Positions 1 to 8,746 of a DNA stretch of 64,000 nucleotides are shown in pieces. The position numbers were made by a program, and so were the translations under genes. Every line of letters begins with the position of its first letter. Position 1 is the stretch's first letter. Under the pieces are notes generated by a model, which did no database searches, was not told where the DNA came from, and saw only the letters and a list, made by a program, of their open reading frames with translations. This DNA is from Thalassobius sp047123305 (GTDB lineage Bacteria > Pseudomonadota > Alphaproteobacteria > Rhodobacterales > Rhodobacteraceae): contig NZ_CP138918.1 in NCBI RefSeq assembly GCF_047123305.1, positions 3,906,001 to 3,970,000 on the forward strand, given 5' to 3'.

Positions 1-272
1 ACGCCTGAACTGTTGTCCTGAAGGAACACAGATCCGTTGCGCTCCCCAGCTGCTACAAGCCGTAAATTTCTGGTTTCTGCAAAACCACGCTTGAGAAACT
101 CCGCTTCGGCAGCAGCCCAATCCGGGGCGTGCCGCGCACAAACGGCCACCGCCCGCGCCGCTGATTTGATCTCGAGAGGGGGTGCCGGAGTTTCGCTTAT
201 GCCTTTGGAACTGGTTGTATTGCAGCCAGCCAAAGCCGCCATGACTGCCACAATCGCAAATGCCTTACGCAT
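1..272 (-). CDS. small lipoprotein, C-terminal part outside the window
   Basis: The visible reading frame starts at the ATG at 272 and runs off the window edge after 90 codons without a stop. The N-terminus MRKAFAIVAVMAALAGCNTT is a typical lipoprotein signal with lipobox LAGC, so the product should be lipidated on Cys17. The mature part has a short Thr/Ser/Pro linker followed by an Ala-rich segment and resembles nothing I can name. It lies 42 bp downstream of ftsA on the same strand, a place where ftsZ usually follows, so it is probably co-transcribed with the division genes. The function is unknown. The start, the frame and the lipobox are read directly; an envelope role is inferred. Confidence 0.7.
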   Translation of the reverse strand, partial: MRKAFAIVAVMAALAGCNTTSSKGISETPAPPLEIKSAARAVAVCARHAPDWAAAEAEFLKRGFAETRNLRLVAAGERNGSVFLQDNSSG

Positions 273-314
273 AATTAACTCCGAATATTCCAATTTTCTT
301 CAAACGGGTGCCGC

Positions 315-1649
315 TTACCAGTTTTCACGGAACCAGCGCACGGCGCGTTTCAAGCTGCGGCCGGCAGCGCGATCGACGGGCAATTCGAAATCCCACCATT
401 CGTCCTGCGGATGCGCCGCAAACAGACACATCCCCACGGCCGAGGCAAACCCCGGGCCGGTGGCGGCCTGTGGCAGGCCGTGCACCCGCAAGGGTCGGCC
501 CAGCCGGACCTGCTGCCCCAATATGCGGCTGGCCAAGCCGTCCAGACCGGGGATCTGGCTGCCACCGCCGGTCAGCACGATCTGTTGGCTGGGCATATGT
601 TCAAACCCTGCCGCATCCAGACGGACACGCACCTCTTCCAGAATTTCTTCGACGCGCGGTCGCATGATGCCAATCAGCTCGGCCCGGCTGACATTGCGGC
701 GGTCGTGCTCCCAGTCACCCGTGTCGCCGCCGATGTCGATCATCTCGCGGTCGTCCATACCGGTGGCAACCACGCCGCCGTAGAAGGTTTTGATCCGCTC
801 GGCCGTGGCCTGCGGCACCGAGAGACCCATCGAAATGTCCCCAGTGACATGATCACCGCCCATACGCACCGCATCAGCATAGATCATGTGTTTCTTCATG
901 AAGATCGAGATCGAAGTCGAACCGCCGCCCAGATCGATACAGGCCGCGCCCAGTTCTTGCTCATCCTCAACCAGCGCCGAAATGCCGCTGACATAGGCGG
1001 AGGAAGCAATGCCCGCCAACTCCATATCGCAACGTTTCACACAATGTGCGAGCGTCTGCACCACCGCTGCATCCACCGTCAGCATATGCAGATCAGTAGA
1101 CAGACGGTTGCCCAGCTGGCCCCGCGGATCGCCCAGACCCGAGCGATGGTCCAATGCAAAGTTCACCGGCTGCGCATGCAGCACCTCACGTCCCTGCCCG
1201 TAGTCCGGCACATCACAGGCCGCCAGCACCTGGCTGATGTCCTGTTCGCCCACGATCTGCCCCTGCAGATCAATGGCCCCGGTCAGACCGTAGCTGCGCG
1301 GCTGAGCGCCTGAAAAACAGGCAATCACGTGGTCAACACGGATGTTGGCCATCTTCTGTGCCGCCTGCAGCGCGGTGCGAATGGCGCGTTCGGTTTCGGC
1401 CATGGCGTGGATTTCACCAAACTTCACCCCACGCGAACGGGTGGTTGCGGCACCGATAACCCGGAAACCCGCCTGCCCCGCCAAGGAGCCAACGCCTTCG
1501 GTTTCGAAATTGCCATTGGTGCCGTCAAAGCGCAGCACCAGACAGGCAATTTTGGAACTGCCCACGTCCAAAATAGCCACCACGCCCCGTTGCATCGCGG
1601 CTTTGCGCATGTTGCGCATTGCGCGTTGGCTGTCATAAAGATCAAACAT
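315..1649 (-). CDS. ftsA: cell division protein FtsA
   Basis: Actin-like ATPase that anchors FtsZ polymers to the inner membrane and recruits the divisome. The 444-residue product shows the actin-fold signatures: phosphate-1 motif DVGSSKIACLV, phosphate-2 motif IDLGGGSTSISIF and adenosine motif VLTGGGSQIPGL. The C-terminus ends in a basic amphipathic stretch (RSLKRAVRWFRENW) that fits the membrane-targeting helix. The ATG at 1649 is chosen because GAGGA lies about 9 nt upstream; an in-frame codon 16 residues earlier would lie inside ftsQ. The gene begins 4 bp after the ftsQ stop and is surely translated from the same message. Confidence 0.96.
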   Translation of the reverse strand: MFDLYDSQRAMRNMRKAAMQRGVVAILDVGSSKIACLVLRFDGTNGNFETEGVGSLAGQAGFRVIGAATTRSRGVKFGEIHAMAETERAIRTALQAAQKMANIRVDHVIACFSGAQPRSYGLTGAIDLQGQIVGEQDISQVLAACDVPDYGQGREVLHAQPVNFALDHRSGLGDPRGQLGNRLSTDLHMLTVDAAVVQTLAHCVKRCDMELAGIASSAYVSGISALVEDEQELGAACIDLGGGSTSISIFMKKHMIYADAVRMGGDHVTGDISMGLSVPQATAERIKTFYGGVVATGMDDREMIDIGGDTGDWEHDRRNVSRAELIGIMRPRVEEILEEVRVRLDAAGFEHMPSQQIVLTGGGSQIPGLDGLASRILGQQVRLGRPLRVHGLPQAATGPGFASAVGMCLFAAHPQDEWWDFELPVDRAAGRSLKRAVRWFRENW

Positions 1650-1653
1650 ACCG

Positions 1654-2592
1654 TCAGTCCTCGAAACCGATCTTGTTAATGCGCCACCACTGCTCAACGG
1701 CGGCCTGGTTCATTCGAATGGTCGGGCGGCTGCCCAGCCGCACGTCCACATGCGCGAGGTCCCGCGCCATCACATCCTGCGCCTGATGCAGCGCAATCAC
1801 CCGCTCCAGCGCCTGAACGGCACCGTCTTCGGGCAGCAAAATTCGTTGGCCGCGATCCAGCACCACATCCCAGCGCCGTGCGCCCATCCGCACCACACCG
1901 CGGGTGCGCGGCCCAAGCGGCCCAAGCGCCGCAATCAGTTGCAACGCCTCGGGCACCGCCAGATCGGCGCCTTCACCGGCGATCAGCGGCAGGGTGGCGT
2001 GGCTGTTGCGCAACTCGGCTTGTCCAACGTAGTAGCCATGCTCATCCAGCAGGGCCAAACCGTCGTCATTGCGCCACAGGATCACCGGCACCCGTTCGGT
2101 CACATCAACCTGCAACAGCCCGCCTGGGCGGACGCGGATCGACACGTCCTTGACCGCCGGAAGTTCGGCGATGGTCTGTCGCATTTCATCCAGGTTCAGA
2201 TCAAACGAGCTGACAGGAAAGTCGATCGGCAGGATCTCCCGAATATCTTCAGACACACTCTCGCCCGCCCCATCGATGGCCATCAGCTTGACCATAAACT
2301 CGGGCCGCGAATGGATTTCGTTGCGCACGTCAGCAACCCACAGACGCAGAGCGTCGCGGTTGTCCTGATCCGAGAAATACAGCGTTCCGCCCAGAAACGC
2401 CGCCCCCATCGGCAGCCCTACCTTCAGCAGGGACCGGAACAGCGGCGTCAACATCAGGCGCTGAAAACGATAGGCCCAGCGCGACGGCGCCGGGTCATTT
2501 CGGGTCTGTTTTTGCGGTTGTGGCTGGGCGCCCAGCAAAGCCTGCCGCCTTGCCTCCAGCCGTTTCATGGTCTCGGCGCTCATCTGCTGCAT
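1654..2592 (-). CDS. ftsQ: cell division protein FtsQ
   Basis: Bitopic inner-membrane divisome protein linking early and late division proteins. The 312-residue product has an Arg/Gln-rich cytoplasmic N-terminus, one membrane segment near residues 53-71 (LLKVGLPMGAAFLGGTLYF), then a periplasmic POTRA part containing the PAVKDVSIRVRPGGLLQVDV stretch and the FtsQ C-terminal beta domain. The ATG at 2592 is preferred because GGAGG sits 7 nt upstream; a second ATG at 2583 overlaps the ddl stop as ATGA and is the alternative start. It overlaps ddl and precedes ftsA by 4 bp, the usual ddl-ftsQ-ftsA order. Confidence 0.94.
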   Translation of the reverse strand: MQQMSAETMKRLEARRQALLGAQPQPQKQTRNDPAPSRWAYRFQRLMLTPLFRSLLKVGLPMGAAFLGGTLYFSDQDNRDALRLWVADVRNEIHSRPEFMVKLMAIDGAGESVSEDIREILPIDFPVSSFDLNLDEMRQTIAELPAVKDVSIRVRPGGLLQVDVTERVPVILWRNDDGLALLDEHGYYVGQAELRNSHATLPLIAGEGADLAVPEALQLIAALGPLGPRTRGVVRMGARRWDVVLDRGQRILLPEDGAVQALERVIALHQAQDVMARDLAHVDVRLGSRPTIRMNQAAVEQWWRINKIGFED

Positions 2593-3494
2593 GAGGCATC
2601 CTCCACCAGCCAGCGGCAAAGCTCACCAAAGCTGATCCCCTGCAACTGCGCCTGTTCCGGGCTAAGCGAGGTGGGTGTCATACCGGGCTGGGTGTTGGTT
2701 TCCAGCAAGATCAACCCGTCCAGCCCCCGCGCCTCATCCCAGCGGAAATCCGTGCGGCTGAGGCCACGGCACCCCAGCGCCTGATGGGCTCGCAGAGCAA
2801 AGTCTTCGCAGGCGGCGTAAACGTCAGCCGGAATATCCGCAGGCACCACATGGCGCGAGCCGCCAGTTTTGTATTTGGCGTCGTAATCATACCAGCCGTC
2901 GGTCAGAATGTCGGTCACACCAAGGCAACGTTCGCCCATGACCGAGGCCGTCAATTCGCGTCCCGGCACAAAGGTTTCCACCATCACGGTCTCGGGCATG
3001 TCCGGCGACAGCACTGGCGGGCCATTGGCGGCCTCATGCACCAGATACACCCCGACCGAGGAGCCCTCATTATAAGGTTTCACCACATAGGGCGGTGGCA
3101 GCACGTGATCGGTTTCAACCGCGGCCTTGGCTGCTAGTTTGCTGGTGGCAATGGGCAGCCCGGCCTCGGCGAAGATCTTTTTCGAACGCTCTTTGTCCAT
3201 CGCCATCGAAGAGGCCATCACACCAGAATGGGTGTAGGGAATCTGCATCCATTCCAGCAGCCCCTGCACGCAGCCGTCCTCACCCCAGCGACCGTGGAGC
3301 GCGTTAAAGACCACATCCGGTTTAATCTCGTTGAGGCGCGCAGCCAGATCGGGGCCGGCGTCGACCTCTACCACCTGGAATCCTTCACCCTCCAGCGCAC
3401 GCGCGCATTCGTGACCAGAACTCAGCGACACCTCGCGTTCCGCAGAGGGGCCACCTTTCAGGACCACGACCAGAGGGGTTGCCCTGCTCGACAT
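2580..3494 (-). CDS. ddl: D-alanine--D-alanine ligase
   Basis: ATP-grasp enzyme that makes the D-Ala-D-Ala dipeptide of the peptidoglycan stem. The 304-residue product begins with the family signature VVVLKGGPSAEREVSLSSG and carries the ATP-grasp segments YVVKPYNEGSSVG and LILLETNTQPGMTPTSL, where the terminal E/N pair binds magnesium. Length is normal for the family. A GTG two codons upstream (3500) has a better-spaced GAGG and could be the true start. It follows murB after an 87-98 bp gap and overlaps ftsQ. Confidence 0.95.
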   Translation of the reverse strand: MSSRATPLVVVLKGGPSAEREVSLSSGHECARALEGEGFQVVEVDAGPDLAARLNEIKPDVVFNALHGRWGEDGCVQGLLEWMQIPYTHSGVMASSMAMDKERSKKIFAEAGLPIATSKLAAKAAVETDHVLPPPYVVKPYNEGSSVGVYLVHEAANGPPVLSPDMPETVMVETFVPGRELTASVMGERCLGVTDILTDGWYDYDAKYKTGGSRHVVPADIPADVYAACEDFALRAHQALGCRGLSRTDFRWDEARGLDGLILLETNTQPGMTPTSLSPEQAQLQGISFGELCRWLVEDASCSR

Positions 3495-3587
3495 ACCCAC
3501 ACTTGCCTCAATATCTCAGCCGGTATTCCAGCTGTTTTACTATTTCGAAAGGGCGTTTGCCCTACCTGCTGGCGCTTTTTCGCGCTC

Positions 3588-4511
3588 TTACTCAGCCGCC
3601 GGTTCGCCGACGCGCATGATTTCCCACTGTAGCGTGATCCCGCTGTTTTCGTAAACCTTTTTTCTGACCTCTTCGCCCAGCCCTTCCAGGTCTGCAGCGG
3701 TGGCATTTTCGGCGTTGATGAGGAAATTGGAGTGTTTCTCACTCATCTGCGCGCCCCCTTTGCGGGCGCCGCGCATGCCGGCGTCATCGATGACTTTCCA
3801 GGCCTTCAGGTCATGCACATCATCCGCCTTGCCGGTAGAGGAAAACCCCGCCGGATTGCGGAACGTGCTGCCAGCGCTGCGGTCTTTGGTCGGCTGAGTT
3901 TCGTCCCGTTTGGCCAGCTGCGCCTCCATTCGGGCCGCCAGTTCGTCTGGATCGCCGGAGGGGCCTTCAAATGTGGCCTCCACAATCACCCAGCCTTCGG
4001 GGAGTTCGGTCTGGCGGTACTGAAACTGCAAATCCTCTGAGGTCAACGTCACCAGAGCGCCCTCACGGGTCACCGCCTTGGCGCTGACAAACACATCTGC
4101 CACATAGGTCCCGTAGCAGCCCGCGTTCATCCGCACGGCCCCGCCGATGGACCCGGGGATGGTGCGCAGAAAGGTCAGATCGACCCCGGCCTGCGCCGCT
4201 TTGCGTGCTACATGGGCGTCCAGCGCAGCAACACCGGCGGTGACACGGTTGCCTGCAACCTCAATGTAGTTAAAGCCGCGGCCCATACGGATCACCACCG
4301 CCCTGAGCCCGCCGTCGCGCACGATCAGATTGCTGCCAACCCCCATCGGGAACACCGGCACATCGGACGCAAGTGCCTTAAGGAAGTCCTGCAGGTCGGG
4401 GACATCCGCAGGCTGATAAAACACATCCGCAGGCCCGCCCACACGCAGCCAGGTCAGGTCATTCAACGGCTTGTCATGGCTCAGACGGCCGCGCACTTCG
4501 GGCAATTGCAT
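3588..4511 (-). CDS. murB: UDP-N-acetylenolpyruvoylglucosamine reductase
   Basis: FAD enzyme that reduces UDP-GlcNAc-enolpyruvate to UDP-MurNAc. The 307-residue protein has the FAD-binding NTWLRVGG-like start (LTWLRVGGPADVFY), MGVGSNLIVRDGG, the PGSIGGAVRMNAGCYG segment, the catalytic serine motif SAGSTFRNP and a C-terminal glutamate in LQWEI. It has the short form typical of the alphaproteobacterial type II enzyme. The start codon lies 3 bp beyond the stop of the upstream DUF2484 gene, which points to coupled translation. Confidence 0.95.
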   Translation of the reverse strand: MQLPEVRGRLSHDKPLNDLTWLRVGGPADVFYQPADVPDLQDFLKALASDVPVFPMGVGSNLIVRDGGLRAVVIRMGRGFNYIEVAGNRVTAGVAALDAHVARKAAQAGVDLTFLRTIPGSIGGAVRMNAGCYGTYVADVFVSAKAVTREGALVTLTSEDLQFQYRQTELPEGWVIVEATFEGPSGDPDELAARMEAQLAKRDETQPTKDRSAGSTFRNPAGFSSTGKADDVHDLKAWKVIDDAGMRGARKGGAQMSEKHSNFLINAENATAADLEGLGEEVRKKVYENSGITLQWEIMRVGEPAAE

Positions 4512-4514
4512 TTC

Positions 4515-4760
4515 TTATCTCACCAGTTTGCGCATCCAGCGGAAAAGGTAGATCACCGGCCAGCGCAGCATCGACATCGCTCCGGCCAGAACCAACAGGC
4601 CCAGCCAAGGCCCGTGTTCATAGACCACATAACCCAGAATGGGAATTCCGATTGTGATCAGCCCCCAGGCCTGCGGCCAATGCCGCCGTTTCGAAGGCAT
4701 CATGGCCAGCACATTGGCGAGGATGAACCAACCACAGGTCAGCAAGATCGAAAGGGTCAT
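4515..4760 (-). CDS. DUF2484 family small membrane protein
   Basis: An 81-residue protein of three hydrophobic segments (about residues 3-20, 31-46 and 50-70) ending in a basic RWMRKLVR tail, so probably cytoplasmic C-terminus in the inner membrane. It matches the DUF2484 family known as a small gene next to murB in Rhodobacteraceae dcw clusters. Its function has not been established. Tight linkage to murB (3 bp) and conservation in the cluster suggest a cell-envelope role, which is inference only. Confidence 0.8.
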   Translation of the reverse strand: MTLSILLTCGWFILANVLAMMPSKRRHWPQAWGLITIGIPILGYVVYEHGPWLGLLVLAGAMSMLRWPVIYLFRWMRKLVR

Positions 4761-4777
4761 TCAAAGTGCTCCGTCTC

Positions 4778-5959
4778 TCACTGCCCAAAGCTCAACGCCA
4801 AAGCGGCCAGGGCCGCCAACAGACCCAGCGCCGGCACTGCCATCGGCACCCGGAATGGGGCTTCGGGACTGCGGGATTTCATTAGGATCAACGATAGATT
4901 CACCTTCACAAACACACAAAGCAACAGGGTGGCCGTCACTTCAGCCAGAGCCGAGACCGGCAGAGCCAGCGCCGCCAGGACCACAGCCGCGCCAATCAAC
5001 AGGGTGGCCGTCAGCGGCGTTCCAAATCTTGGCGAGGCGTGGTGAAAAAGCGACAGAACAGCGGTGCGCCGCCCCACCCCAAACAGCACCCGTGCAGCCA
5101 TTACAATCTGCGCCAAAACGCCGTTCAGCGCCGCCGCTACGGCGATCAGCGACAGGAAAGCAATAGAGCCCCCCATCCCCGCCTGCCAGACCAGCGCCAG
5201 CGGTTGCTCACTTGCCCCCAGTTGCGCCAGCGGCACGGCCCGCACCGCTGCATAGGCCACCAGACCGTAAATCACAGACGTCACCACCAGCGACATCAGG
5301 ATGGCCCGTGGCAAGGTACGTTCGGGTTGTTTGACCTCCTCGGCCATGTTCACAATGTCTTCAAAACCGATGAAGGCAAAAAAGGCCAGAACGGCCCCTG
5401 CCCCGATACCGGCCCAGACGGGCGGCGCATTTGCCACCATGTCAAGCGACGGGGGGGCGGCAAATCCCGCCCAGACCACCAGCGCCAGCCCGATCAACTC
5501 AACCACAGTGAACACCGCCGCCAGCGCAAGGCTCTCCAACACGCCGAGGATTGCCACAGCAACCAGAATGCCCCCCATGACCACCACTGTCACCTCAAAG
5601 GGCAGCGGCACAACGCTGGTTAAATAGCCCGCGCCGCCCCGCAACACCGCCGCAGCTGAAACAGAGCCGGCGCAGACAATAGCCAGCCCCACCAACACGC
5701 CCAGACCGTTCAGACCCAGACCTTTAGCAACATAGACTGCCTCACCGCCCGCCTCGGGCAGGCGGGTGGAAAACTCTGCATAGGACAAGGCCGTGGGCGC
5801 GGCGACCAATCCGGCCCCCAGAAAGGCCAAAGGCGCCCAGATCCCGGCCTCTGCCGCAACCGCGCCCACCAGCACATAGATGCCCGCGCCGATCATCACC
5901 CCCACGCCATAGGCAGTGAGCAATCCCAGACCGATCCGTCTTTTTAAAGCGTCAGCCAC
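4778..5959 (-). CDS. APC-family amino acid permease
   Basis: A 393-residue polytopic membrane protein with about eleven to twelve hydrophobic segments. The N-terminus contains the APC superfamily signature in TM1 (GVGVMIGAGIYVLVG) and the conserved cytoplasmic segment after TM6 (FIGFEDIVNMAEEVKQPERT), so it is a cation-amino-acid permease. Substrate cannot be told. It sits inside the dcw cluster between murC and the DUF2484 gene, on the same strand, with 144 bp to murC, and is not a normal dcw member; it looks like a later insertion into the cluster. Confidence 0.88.
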   Translation of the reverse strand: MADALKRRIGLGLLTAYGVGVMIGAGIYVLVGAVAAEAGIWAPLAFLGAGLVAAPTALSYAEFSTRLPEAGGEAVYVAKGLGLNGLGVLVGLAIVCAGSVSAAAVLRGGAGYLTSVVPLPFEVTVVVMGGILVAVAILGVLESLALAAVFTVVELIGLALVVWAGFAAPPSLDMVANAPPVWAGIGAGAVLAFFAFIGFEDIVNMAEEVKQPERTLPRAILMSLVVTSVIYGLVAYAAVRAVPLAQLGASEQPLALVWQAGMGGSIAFLSLIAVAAALNGVLAQIVMAARVLFGVGRRTAVLSLFHHASPRFGTPLTATLLIGAAVVLAALALPVSALAEVTATLLLCVFVKVNLSLILMKSRSPEAPFRVPMAVPALGLLAALAALALSFGQ

Positions 5960-6011
5960 CTCGGGGCCTCCCGCTGCAATTTCACTGTTCGTTAAATACT
6001 CAAAAGCGACT

Positions 6012-6077
6012 CATCTGCGGGGCAGATGCTCAGAACCATTTTCGCGCGACAGAGCAGCGAAAACAGACCGCTCTGTC
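6012..6077 (-). promoter_or_regulatory. inverted repeats between murC and the permease gene
   Basis: Two inverted repeats lie in this gap: CATCTGC-ggg-GCAGATG at 6012-6028 and GACAGAGC/GCTCTGTC at 6048-6055 and 6070-6077. The second begins with TTGACA when read on the minus strand, which could be a -35 box for the downstream permease and murB-ftsA genes, but no convincing -10 was found. Neither hairpin has a T tract. The role, partial terminator or promoter/operator, is uncertain. Confidence 0.3.
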
Positions 6078-6103
6078 AATTGTTTACTTAGCCAGCGCTG
6101 CAA

Positions 6104-7501
6104 TCAGCCCTGCAACCGCTTGGGCAGCCCGTTGGCCCAGGCCGAAATGGTCCCTGCCCCAAGGCAGACCACCATGTCGCCCGGCTGGGTCTGTTCGCGA
6201 ACCAGCCGTTCCAGATCCGCCTCGGATTGGACGGTGCGAGCGTGGCGATGGCCGTGGCGGATCAGACCGGCCACCAGATCTTCGTGACCGGCACCCTCAA
6301 TGGGGTCTTCCCCGGCGGCAAAGACCTCGGCGATGCCGACCACATCGGCCTCATTGAAACAGGCACAGAACTCTTCGAAGTGATGGCTCAGGCGGGTGTA
6401 GCGGTGCGGCTGGTGCACGGCGATAACACGCCCCTCGGTCGCCTGACGGGCGGCTTTCAGCACAGCGGCGATTTCGGTCGGGTGATGGCCATAGTCATCG
6501 ATGATGGTAACGCCATTCACCTCTCCCACACGGGTAAAACGACGGTTCACGCCTTTGAAACCGGCCAGAGCCTCGCGGATCTCATCTCCCTTCATGCCCA
6601 GATGGCGCGCCACGGCAATGGCGGACAGGGCGTTGGAGACGTTGTGATCCCCCGGCATCGGCAGGGTGCAGCCTTCAACAACCATGTCCTCGGCCTGCAA
6701 AGCCACATCAAAAATCGCAGCGCCTTTTTCATAGTGCAGATTGATCGCCCGCACGTCAGCCTGCGCGTTGAACCCGTAGGTCACCACACGGCGGTCGGTG
6801 ATTTTGCCCACCAGTGCCTGAACGTCCGGATCATCGGTGCAGCAGATCGCCAGACCGTAAAAGGGAATGCCCGAGACAAATTCGTAGAACCCCTGATGCA
6901 GCGCCTCTTCGGTGCCCCAGTGTTCCATATGTTCGGGATCGATATTGGTCACGATGGCAATGGTTGCGGGCAAACGGTTGAAGGTGCCGTCGCTTTCATC
7001 CGCCTCAACCACCATCCAGTCCGAGGTGCCGACACGTGCGTTTGACCCATAGGCGTGAATTATCCCGCCATTGATCACGGTCGGATCCACCCCGCCCGCA
7101 TCCAGCAGCGTGGCCACCATTGTGGTGGTTGTGGTCTTGCCGTGGGTACCTGCGACAGCAACGTTTGATTTCAGCCGCATCAGCTCGGCCAGCATTTCGG
7201 CACGGCGCACCACCGGCAGGCCCAATCGGCGGGCTTCGTCCAGTTCCGGGTTGCCCGGTTTGATCGCGGAGGAGATTACGATGACCTCAGCGCCCGCTAG
7301 GTTCTGCGCAGCCTGACCCACAAAGACCTTGGCCCCCATGCCTTCCAGCCGCTCGGTGATTTTCGAAGCTTTCAGGTCACTGCCCTGCACGGTGTAGCCG
7401 TGGTTCAGCAGAACCTCAGCGATGCCCGACATGCCAATGCCGCCAATGCCGACAAAATGGATCGGCCCCACATCAACGGGGAGTTTGGTTGCTGCACTCA
7501 T
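6104..7501 (-). CDS. murC: UDP-N-acetylmuramate--L-alanine ligase
   Basis: Adds the first amino acid, L-Ala, to UDP-MurNAc in the cytoplasm. The 465-residue product has the N-terminal Rossmann motif HFVGIGGIGMSGIAEVL, the Mur-ligase P-loop GTHGKTTTTTM, the EADESDGTF segment and IDDYGHHPTEI. The ATG at 7501 overlaps the murG stop as ATGA, so translation is coupled. A long upstream in-frame extension exists but lies wholly inside murG and is not used. Family length and motifs are complete. Confidence 0.96.
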   Translation of the reverse strand: MSAATKLPVDVGPIHFVGIGGIGMSGIAEVLLNHGYTVQGSDLKASKITERLEGMGAKVFVGQAAQNLAGAEVIVISSAIKPGNPELDEARRLGLPVVRRAEMLAELMRLKSNVAVAGTHGKTTTTTMVATLLDAGGVDPTVINGGIIHAYGSNARVGTSDWMVVEADESDGTFNRLPATIAIVTNIDPEHMEHWGTEEALHQGFYEFVSGIPFYGLAICCTDDPDVQALVGKITDRRVVTYGFNAQADVRAINLHYEKGAAIFDVALQAEDMVVEGCTLPMPGDHNVSNALSAIAVARHLGMKGDEIREALAGFKGVNRRFTRVGEVNGVTIIDDYGHHPTEIAAVLKAARQATEGRVIAVHQPHRYTRLSHHFEEFCACFNEADVVGIAEVFAAGEDPIEGAGHEDLVAGLIRHGHRHARTVQSEADLERLVREQTQPGDMVVCLGAGTISAWANGLPKRLQG

Positions 7502-8610
7502 GCCTTGCCTTTCCGTGCTTTGCCAGCCGCTGCCAGCGCCTCGACCATCTCGCTCAATTCCTGCGCCGCTTCGGGTTTGCCCTGCGACAGCGCCGCCTGC
7601 GCCATCAGCGACGCGCCCTGCGCCTCGCCCAGAACCAGCGCTATCTGCGCACAAAGCGAGGCAACTTCAAGCCGGTTTTCCGGCACCAGAATAGCCGCAC
7701 CCGCATCCACCAGCCCACGCGCATTGGCGGTCTGGTGGTCGCCAGTCGCCGCCGCAAAGGGGATCAGGATCGAGGGGCGCCCGATCACGCTGATATCGGC
7801 CACCGAAGACGCGCCTGAACGCGAAATGACCAGCTGTGCCTCACTCATCCGGCGCGGCACATCGGTAAAGAAGGTCTGCACATCGGCGGCAATGCCGTGT
7901 TCGGCATAAAAGGTGCTGACACGCTCCAGATCCTCTTCGCGTGCCTGATGGGCCACACGCACGTTGCGCAGGATTTCAATCGGCAGCTCAGCAATCGCGG
8001 CGGGCACTACATCCGACAGGATGCGCGCGCCCTGGCTGCCGCCGATCACCAGCAATTCCATCGGATAATCCCCGGGGGCAATATAGCCTGCGCCGGCGCG
8101 TTCCAGCACTGCGCCGCGCACAGGGTTGCCAACATGGTGACCCTCCACCCCTTCGGGCAGGGCCGTGGGCCAGGTGCCACAGGCCACCGCATCCACACGT
8201 TTGGCAAACAGCTGGTTCACCCGCCCCAAAATGCCATTTTGTTCATGGATCATGCGCGGCTTGCGCAGCAAGGTCGCCGCCGCCAGCGCCGGGATCGAGG
8301 GGTATCCACCGAAGCCGACAACCACATCCGGCCTGTCGCGCAGCATCTTCACACTCATGCCCAACACGCCGCCCAAAATGCGGAACGGCACCAGCGCCTT
8401 GGCCAGCAGACCGCCACGGGCAAAGGTGGCCGAGGACACCTGTTCGATCTCCACCATATGCGGGAAGCCGCCGGTGTAGCGCGCACCGCGGGCGTCGGTG
8501 GACAGTTTCACCCGCCAACCCCTGCGCAACATCACCTCTGCCAGAGCCTGCGCCGGGAACATATGTCCGCCGGTTCCCCCTGCTGCAATCACCAAAAGCG
8601 GCGCCGCCAT
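7498..8610 (-). CDS. murG: lipid II synthase MurG (GlcNAc transferase)
   Basis: Peripheral inner-membrane glycosyltransferase that converts lipid I to lipid II. The 370-residue protein shows both G loops, GGTGGHMFPAQALAE near the start and VGFGGYPSIPAL, and the acceptor/donor-site segments VIGGSQGARILSDVVP and SRSGASSVADISVIGRPSILIPF. GT-B fold length is normal. It precedes murC with a 4-bp overlap and follows ftsW after 136 bp, a gap that contains a GC-rich hairpin near 8667-8695 without a T tract. Confidence 0.96.
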   Translation of the reverse strand: MAAPLLVIAAGGTGGHMFPAQALAEVMLRRGWRVKLSTDARGARYTGGFPHMVEIEQVSSATFARGGLLAKALVPFRILGGVLGMSVKMLRDRPDVVVGFGGYPSIPALAAATLLRKPRMIHEQNGILGRVNQLFAKRVDAVACGTWPTALPEGVEGHHVGNPVRGAVLERAGAGYIAPGDYPMELLVIGGSQGARILSDVVPAAIAELPIEILRNVRVAHQAREEDLERVSTFYAEHGIAADVQTFFTDVPRRMSEAQLVISRSGASSVADISVIGRPSILIPFAAATGDHQTANARGLVDAGAAILVPENRLEVASLCAQIALVLGEAQGASLMAQAALSQGKPEAAQELSEMVEALAAAGKARKGKA

Positions 8611-8746
8611 TGTCTGCCTCCTGCCCGGTTTTCGTGAAAGACCGGATATTACCTTCGTTTGAATTTGGGGCGTCCTGATCCGCTCAGAACGCCCCGGATG
8701 TGTCCTTTAAAAGAAAATGCGCCCGCTTGGAAAGCCGCACAGCCCC

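Noticed and set aside
37..783. 248-codon plus-strand frame over ftsA
   Set aside because: It is antisense to ftsA and to the lipoprotein gene, has no motif, and both minus-strand genes are well supported.
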